Assembly: GCA_965214205.1 (NCBI GenBank)
Contig: OZ243941.1
Span: forward strand, 1,054,001 to 1,118,000
Source of the DNA: G963663315 sp965214205
GTDB lineage: Bacteria; Pseudomonadota; Gammaproteobacteria; Arenicellales; Poriferihabitantaceae
Direction of reading: 5' to 3'
Length of the DNA stretch: 64,000 nt
A program made the translations under genes and the position numbers. The notes beneath the pieces are model-generated. The model was not told where the DNA came from. It saw only the letters and a list, made by a program, of their open reading frames with translations, and did not search any database. This document shows positions 58,675-64,000 of this stretch, piece after piece. Each line of letters opens with the position of its first letter. The first letter of the stretch is position 1.

Positions 58675-60136
58675 CCCGCCGCGCCCTGTCTGCATTGAGC
58701 CGGAACACGAAGCGGTATCCCGGCAGGCTTACAGTCCGCAAGCGCTGCCCGCTATCCTGTTCCAGCGCTTCGGGTTTCGGGACGGCGTCCGTTTCATCGT
58801 CGCTTACAGTGGCGGATGCGATTCCCAGGTATTGTTACACAGTCTGACAGATGCCCTTCGAGGGACCGGGCGCCAAGTGGCCGCGGCGCATTTCAATCAT
58901 CGGCTGCAACCCGAATCCGGTCACTGGGTTGAACTGTGCCGACATTGGGCGGAGTCTCTCGGTGTCGATTTCGTCACGGGTCAAGCGCTGACAAAAGGGC
59001 CGCCCGGCGCTCCCGGACAAGGGAAAAATGTCGAAGCCTGGGCGAGAGACGAACGCTATCAGTGGCTGTCCCGAATCGCGGATGAAGGCGATGTGGTTTT
59101 GACCGCTCATCACGCCGATGACCAGGCCGAAACGTTTCTGATGAATCTGTTTCAGGGCAGGGGTATCTCACAGCTTGCCGGTATTTCCCCTCATCGACCG
59201 ATTGTGTACGGCTCCACTACCAGTCTGGCGCGACCGCTGTTGGGGTTTACCCGGCGCCACCTTGGTCAATATGCGCGGCAACACAATTTGAGCTGGATCG
59301 AGGACCCTTCGAATGATTCGGTTTTACGCTATAGAAGCCTGCTGCGTCACGGCCTGATTCCGATGTTATGCAAGCGGTCTCCGGACCTGATCGAAAGGCT
59401 GAACACGGCCGCAAATCAGTGCCGGATCATTGCCGGACGTGAAATCGAAGTCTTTGACCGGCTTTACCGGCAAAGCGCGGACCCGGACGGCAGACGGATT
59501 TTCTGTCTGGCCGACCCGCTCAATATGGACAATCTGACTGGTTTGGACCCGTTTGAATTCAACGGCCTGATTCGGCGCTGGCTGCACAAGTCGGGCCGCC
59601 CTTCACCGGGAAACCGGAAATTGGCGGAGTTTTACCACCAGCTGCGCCGCCATGCGGAACATCCGCAATTATCCCTTGGCCGACAAGTCATCCGCAAATT
59701 CGGTCCGCGCCTGTACCTGACCCGCGCGTTTACGACAAGGCGGCCCGCCCCGATTGACTGGGATCTGCGGAGACTCGAAGTTCCGCAGTGTCATATCCTG
59801 ATTCAGGCGAAAATCGGCCTGAATCAGGGCCTGAGTCGGTCCAGGGTGGAAGGCGCGCAATTGAAATGGGTATGGCGCCAAGGAGGAGAGCGCATCCGGC
59901 TGCCCAATCGAAGACACAGCGCTTCAGTCAAGAAATTGCTGCAATCCAGTCGGGTTCCGCCGTGGGAGAGAGACAACCTGCCCATGCTGGCGGTGAATGG
60001 AGAGATCGTCTGGGCGCCCGGTGTTGGGGCATCAGAACGATTCGCCGTGAATCCGGGGGAAGAGGGGATGTATCCCTGTTTTTCTTTATCCGGCGATGAC
60101 AGTCGCCCGGATCCGGGCTTGCGATCAATTGATTAA
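58649..60136 (+). CDS. tilS: tRNA(Ile)-lysidine synthetase
   Basis: A 495-residue N-type ATP pyrophosphatase. The P-loop is VAYSGGCDSQVLLH (SGGxDS), with HFNHRL, AHHADDQAETFLMNLFQGRG and the C-terminal TilS substrate-binding domains (WRQGGERIRLP). It converts C34 of tRNA-Ile(CAT) to lysidine so that it reads AUA. No ATG or GTG precedes the conserved region; TTG 58649 is the only start I can offer and overlaps accA by 26 bases, so the true N-terminus may be shorter. Confidence 0.9.
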   Translation: MEDSQSRNNPPRPVCIEPEHEAVSRQAYSPQALPAILFQRFGFRDGVRFIVAYSGGCDSQVLLHSLTDALRGTGRQVAAAHFNHRLQPESGHWVELCRHWAESLGVDFVTGQALTKGPPGAPGQGKNVEAWARDERYQWLSRIADEGDVVLTAHHADDQAETFLMNLFQGRGISQLAGISPHRPIVYGSTTSLARPLLGFTRRHLGQYARQHNLSWIEDPSNDSVLRYRSLLRHGLIPMLCKRSPDLIERLNTAANQCRIIAGREIEVFDRLYRQSADPDGRRIFCLADPLNMDNLTGLDPFEFNGLIRRWLHKSGRPSPGNRKLAEFYHQLRRHAEHPQLSLGRQVIRKFGPRLYLTRAFTTRRPAPIDWDLRRLEVPQCHILIQAKIGLNQGLSRSRVEGAQLKWVWRQGGERIRLPNRRHSASVKKLLQSSRVPPWERDNLPMLAVNGEIVWAPGVGASERFAVNPGEEGMYPCFSLSGDDSRPDPGLRSID

Positions 60137-60211
60137 TAGTCGGCTATTTGATACTCTGCCTCGGCGATTTTGCCAACCACAAGGACCGAATCCACAATCT
60201 GCCTGCTGTTG

Positions 60212-61858
60212 ATGACCAAGTATATATTTGTTACAGGAGGTGTGGTTTCGTCACTGGGCAAGGGCATTGCTTCGGCTTCCCTCGGCAGCATTCTCGAAGC
60301 CCGGGGAATTGAGGTCACCCTGTTGAAGCTGGACCCCTACATCAATGTCGATCCCGGGACAATGAGTCCGTTCCAGCACGGCGAAGTGTTTGTCACGGAA
60401 GACGGCGCCGAAACCGACCTTGATCTGGGACATTATGAAAGATTTGTCCGCACCACCATGAGCAAGGACAACAATTTCACCACCGGCCAGATTTATGAAA
60501 GGGTGATCGGCAAGGAGCGCAGGGGGGATTATCTGGGCGGGACCGTACAGGTCATTCCGCATATTACCGACGAGATAAAATCGTCCATAGTGGAAGGCGC
60601 CGGTGACGCCCAAATTGCGCTGGTCGAGATCGGGGGCACCGTCGGCGACATAGAATCACTGCCGTTTCTGGAAGCCATCCGGCAGATGCGGGTCGAGCGC
60701 GGCAGGCGGAATACCCTGTTCATTCACCTTACCCTGGTCCCGGAAATCCAGGTCGCGGGCGAGATCAAGACCAAACCGACCCAACACTCGGTCAAGGAAA
60801 TGAGGTCAATCGGCATACAGCCCGATATTTTGCTGTGCCGTGTGCGCGAGACCCTGCCGGATGACGCCCGCAGAAAAATCGCGTTGTTTACCAATGTTGA
60901 GGAGGCCGCCGTTATTTCCGGGGTGGATGTGGACAATATTTATGATATTCCGGAGTTATATGTCGAACAGAAAATGGATCAGCTCGTCACTGAGCAGTTG
61001 AAGATTGACGCCGGTCCGCCGGATTTGTCTGAATGGCGCAAGGTCAGCAAGAATATCCGAAACCCGGTCAACAGAATCCGGATCTATATGGTTGGCAAAT
61101 ATATCAGCCTTACCGAATCCTACAAGTCACTGTCCGAGGCGTTGAGTCATGCTGGCATTCACACACTGACTGAAATCGACATTCACTATATAGATTCCAC
61201 CGCATTAGAGGAAAACGGAACCGGGGCGCTGCAAGGCGCCGACGCCATTCTGGTGCCGGGGGGGTTTGGAGAAAGGGGTATCGAAGGAATGATTCTGGCT
61301 GCGCAATATGCGCGGGCGCATAAAATTCCCTATCTGGGTATTTGCCTGGGGATGCAGGTTGCGGTCATTGAGTTCGCGCGCAATGTCATCGGTCTTGCGA
61401 AGGCGCACAGCACCGAATTCAACAAGAGCACCCCGGATCCGGTGATTGCCCTGATCACTGAATGGATTGATGATACCGGAAATCTTGAATTGAGGGACGA
61501 ATCGACCGCGCTCGGTGGAACGATGCGGCTCGGGGCGCAGAACATCCACCTCAAGGAGGGCGCCCGCTATCGGCAGATTTACCAATCGGACGTAATACGC
61601 GAGCGTCACCGGCACCGCTACGAATTCAATAACAATTACATGGACCGGTTCGAGCGGCATGGCCTGGTATTTTCCGGGCTGTCCGGTAACGGACTGGTGG
61701 AAATCATCGAACTCGATGATCATCCGTGGTTCGTCGCCTCTCAGTTTCACCCGGAATTCACTTCTTCGCCCAGGGATGGCCACAAAATGTTCATCGACTA
61801 CGTCAAGGCGGGTCTCGATTATCAAAAGTCACGCTCCGATGATTCAATTCGGCCATGA
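60212..61858 (+). CDS. pyrG: CTP synthase
   Basis: A 548-residue enzyme from the ATG at 60212: synthetase domain with MTKYIFVTGGVVSSLGKG, KLDPYINVDPGTM and VEIGGTVGDIES; glutamine amidotransferase domain (about 285-545) with nucleophile C378 (LGICLGMQ) and the catalytic His in SQFHPEFTSS. It makes CTP from UTP, ATP and glutamine. It overlaps kdsA by 4 bases, in the pyrG-kdsA-eno order common in gammaproteobacteria. Confidence 0.97.
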   Translation: MTKYIFVTGGVVSSLGKGIASASLGSILEARGIEVTLLKLDPYINVDPGTMSPFQHGEVFVTEDGAETDLDLGHYERFVRTTMSKDNNFTTGQIYERVIGKERRGDYLGGTVQVIPHITDEIKSSIVEGAGDAQIALVEIGGTVGDIESLPFLEAIRQMRVERGRRNTLFIHLTLVPEIQVAGEIKTKPTQHSVKEMRSIGIQPDILLCRVRETLPDDARRKIALFTNVEEAAVISGVDVDNIYDIPELYVEQKMDQLVTEQLKIDAGPPDLSEWRKVSKNIRNPVNRIRIYMVGKYISLTESYKSLSEALSHAGIHTLTEIDIHYIDSTALEENGTGALQGADAILVPGGFGERGIEGMILAAQYARAHKIPYLGICLGMQVAVIEFARNVIGLAKAHSTEFNKSTPDPVIALITEWIDDTGNLELRDESTALGGTMRLGAQNIHLKEGARYRQIYQSDVIRERHRHRYEFNNNYMDRFERHGLVFSGLSGNGLVEIIELDDHPWFVASQFHPEFTSSPRDGHKMFIDYVKAGLDYQKSRSDDSIRP

Positions 61859-62694
61859 AGCTGCCTGATTTCAATGCCTCGGAACAGGGCCGCTTCTTTC
61901 TGATCGCCGGTCCCTGTGTCATCGAATCCGAGACCATGGCGATGTCAACCGCCGCCAGGCTGAAAGAGATTACCGGCCAGCTCGACATCCCGTTTATCTA
62001 CAAATCATCCTTTGACAAGGCGAATCGAACTGCGGCTACTTCCCCACGCGGGCCGGGCCGGGACGAGGGGCTTGAAATCCTGAAAAAAGTACGCCAGGAG
62101 CTGGATATTCCGGTACTGACCGATGTGCACAGTGTCGAGGATGTGGAACAGGCGGCCGCCAGTGTGGATGTGATCCAGACTCCGGCTTTCCTTTGCCGGC
62201 AAACCGACCTGATTCAGGCAGCCGCGCGGTCAGGCCGGCCGGTGAATATCAAAAAAGGACAGTTTCTGTCTCCTCACGAGATGCAGCATGTGGTCAACAA
62301 GGCAAAAACGGCCAGGCCGGGCGCGCAGATCCTGGTTTGTGAGCGCGGGTCGAGTTTCGGTTATCACAATCTGGTGGTTGATATGCGAAGCCTGGAAATC
62401 ATGAAAGGCATGCAGTGTCCGGTGGTATTTGACGCCACCCATTCGGTGCAGCTACCGGGGGCGGGTGAAGGCAGGTCCGGTGGCCAGAGGGAGTTTGTGC
62501 CGGTTCTATCCAAAGCGGCTATGGCGGTCGGCATTCATGGCCTGTTCATGGAAACCCATCCGAGTCCGGACCGGGCATTCAGCGATGGCCCGAATGCCTG
62601 GCCGCTCGACAAAATGCGATCCCTGTTGCTTAAACTGATCGAAATCGACCGGGTCGCAAAGGAGCAGGCCGCGGATAACGCCGAATCAGGATAA
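61855..62694 (+). CDS. kdsA: 3-deoxy-D-manno-octulosonate 8-phosphate synthase
   Basis: A 279-residue class I DAHP-family aldolase: FLIAGPCVIESE, the KSSFDKANRT loop, NIKKGQFLSPHEM, CERGSSFGYHNLVVDMRS and FDATHSVQLPG. It condenses arabinose-5-phosphate and PEP to make KDO-8-phosphate, the precursor used by KdsB elsewhere in this window. The asparagine in KANRT instead of a metal-binding cysteine places it with the metal-independent type. Confidence 0.96.
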   Translation: MKLPDFNASEQGRFFLIAGPCVIESETMAMSTAARLKEITGQLDIPFIYKSSFDKANRTAATSPRGPGRDEGLEILKKVRQELDIPVLTDVHSVEDVEQAAASVDVIQTPAFLCRQTDLIQAAARSGRPVNIKKGQFLSPHEMQHVVNKAKTARPGAQILVCERGSSFGYHNLVVDMRSLEIMKGMQCPVVFDATHSVQLPGAGEGRSGGQREFVPVLSKAAMAVGIHGLFMETHPSPDRAFSDGPNAWPLDKMRSLLLKLIEIDRVAKEQAADNAESG

Positions 62695-62737
62695 TCAGCA
62701 GAATAATCGACAGGACAATTAAACCGGACCACAAACC

Positions 62738-64000
62738 ATGCCGCGAACAGATACGAATACAAACATCCGGAATATTCACGCTCGGGAAATCCTGGATTCC
62801 AGAGGAAACCCCACTATCGCCGTTGAGGTTACCCTTGAAGACCAGACTGTTGGCTGCGCCGCGGTTCCTTCCGGCGCTTCCACAGGGTCTCTTGAAGCGC
62901 TGGAGTTGCGCGATAACGACCGGCAGCGTTATCTCGGCAAGGGGGTATTGAAGGCGGTCGATAACGTCAATTCGTCTCTCGGCCCTGCCCTGTGTGGACA
63001 CGATGCCCTGGATCAGCAGGGGATTGACCGCCGGATGATTGAACTCGACGGTACCGCAAACAAGGAAAACATGGGCGCCAACGCACTGTTGGGTGTTTCA
63101 TTGGCCGCCGCTCACGCCGCCGCCAACGCGCAGGGCATTCCCCTGTTTGAACATCTGGGCACAATTTACCGGAATCAGAATTTCCTTCTGCCCGTGCCGC
63201 AAATGAACATTATCAACGGCGGCGCCCATGCCGACAATGTAATTGATTTTCAGGAGTTTATGATTCTGCCGGTCGGCTTTGACCAATACTCGGAAGCGCT
63301 GCGTTGCGGGGTCGAGATATTCCATTGCCTTAAATCGGTATTGCTGGCGAATCGGTTGAGTACCGGGGTTGGGGATGAAGGCGGATTTGCCCCGCAATGC
63401 AACTCCAATGAGGAAGCGGTCAGCCTGATCATGCAGGCCATTGAAAAGGCCGGATACCGTCCCGGCGAACAGGTGATGATCGGGCTGGATGCAGCCAGTT
63501 CGGAATTTTATAGAGACGGTAAATATCATCTGGCGGCCGAAGGACTGGCATTGGATGCGCTGCAATTCGCCGACTATCTGCAAGACTGGGTGGGCAAATA
63601 CCCGGTGATCAGTATCGAGGACGGAATGCAGGAGCGCGACTGGGCGGGATGGAAGGAATTGACGGACCGGCTTGGCGATTGTGTGCAATTAACCGGGGAT
63701 GACCTGTTTGTGACCAATACCGAACTACTGCAAAAGGGCATTGATCAGGGTATTGGCAATTCCATTTTAATCAAGCTCAACCAGATCGGCACCCTGACTG
63801 AAACACTGGACGCGATTGCGCTGGCGCAGCAGGCCGACTACAGCGCCACGATTTCCCACCGCTCCGGTGAAACCGGGGATTCCACCATTGCCGACCTGGC
63901 CGTGGCTACATCGGCCGGGCAGATCAAAACCGGTTCCCTGTGTCGTTCGGAAAGGGTGGCAAAGTACAACAGACTCTTGAAAATAGAGGAGATTCTGGGT
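62738..64000 (+). CDS. eno: Enolase (partial, runs off the right end)
   Basis: The first 421 codons of enolase, missing only the last few codons. The start ATG 62738 gives an N-terminus a few residues longer than usual before IHAREILDSRGNPTI. Substrate and metal-binding motifs are intact: SGASTG, GVGDEGGFAPQ, GLDAASSEFY, ISIEDGM, LTGDDLFVTN, LIKLNQIGTLTETL and SHRSGETGDSTIADLAVA. It interconverts 2-phosphoglycerate and PEP and takes part in the RNA degradosome in many bacteria. The following genes (ftsB, ispD) are expected beyond the window. Confidence 0.97.
   Translation, partial: MPRTDTNTNIRNIHAREILDSRGNPTIAVEVTLEDQTVGCAAVPSGASTGSLEALELRDNDRQRYLGKGVLKAVDNVNSSLGPALCGHDALDQQGIDRRMIELDGTANKENMGANALLGVSLAAAHAAANAQGIPLFEHLGTIYRNQNFLLPVPQMNIINGGAHADNVIDFQEFMILPVGFDQYSEALRCGVEIFHCLKSVLLANRLSTGVGDEGGFAPQCNSNEEAVSLIMQAIEKAGYRPGEQVMIGLDAASSEFYRDGKYHLAAEGLALDALQFADYLQDWVGKYPVISIEDGMQERDWAGWKELTDRLGDCVQLTGDDLFVTNTELLQKGIDQGIGNSILIKLNQIGTLTETLDAIALAQQADYSATISHRSGETGDSTIADLAVATSAGQIKTGSLCRSERVAKYNRLLKIEEILG

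Overview
The window is chromosomal DNA of a gammaproteobacterium, about 55% G+C by eye. The evidence is the set of conserved neighbourhoods: tig-clpP-clpX behind a Pro/Arg/His/Leu tRNA cluster, yebC-ruvC-ruvA-ruvB running into tolQRAB-pal-cpoB, msbA-lpxK-kdsB, pyrG-kdsA-eno, and a CnoX-type thioredoxin. I see no prophage, transposon, CRISPR array or integrase. Several accessory genes (betaine-type ABC transporter, TAXI-TRAP system, MttB-like methyltransferase, two homocysteine methyltransferase-family proteins) suggest a heterotroph that uses methylated osmolytes, possibly marine; this is inference.

Layout. 0-3.6 kb: EamA exporter, bolA, stand-alone EF-G. 3.6-7.9 kb (minus): an overlapping sulfur operon, cysI-DUF934-rhdA-metZ, preceded by a leader with four consecutive cysteine codons and mutually exclusive RNA pairings that reach the cysI ribosome-binding site. 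8-14.6 kb (plus): class II aldolase, betaine-type binding protein, double-length permease without an ATPase, choline-kinase-like protein, CnoX, EamA exporter. 14.7-18.6 kb: argE, tag, and htpG with a sigma-32 promoter. 18.8-19.3 kb: a small lipoprotein with an awkward start and a tiny membrane protein gene with an in-frame amber codon. 19.5-23.2 kb: four tRNAs, tig, clpP, clpX.

23.2-34.5 kb is accessory: membrane hydroxylase, Na/phosphate cotransporter, PhnZ-like HD protein, arsC, EamA exporter, homocysteine S-methyltransferase-like protein, TAXI-TRAP transporter and an MttB-superfamily methyltransferase. 34.6-39.4 kb: lipid A/KDO genes and a sugar nucleotidyltransferase. 39.4-51.1 kb: zinc-ribbon protein, aspS, a tandem gamma-carbonic-anhydrase-like protein, yebC, ruvCAB and the Tol-Pal operon. 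51.1-57.6 kb: class V aminotransferase, tRNA-Arg, glnB, FAD oxidoreductase, a homocysteine methyltransferase fused to a SAM methyltransferase, an SDR and bcp. 57.7-64 kb: accA, tilS, pyrG, kdsA and the start of eno.

Best candidates for something undescribed: the Cys-codon leader and RNA switch ahead of the sulfite reductase/MetZ operon; the tandem gamma-carbonic-anhydrase protein whose two halves keep complementary zinc histidines; and the homocysteine methyltransferase/SAM methyltransferase fusion. All calls come from reading the sequence; no database search was run.
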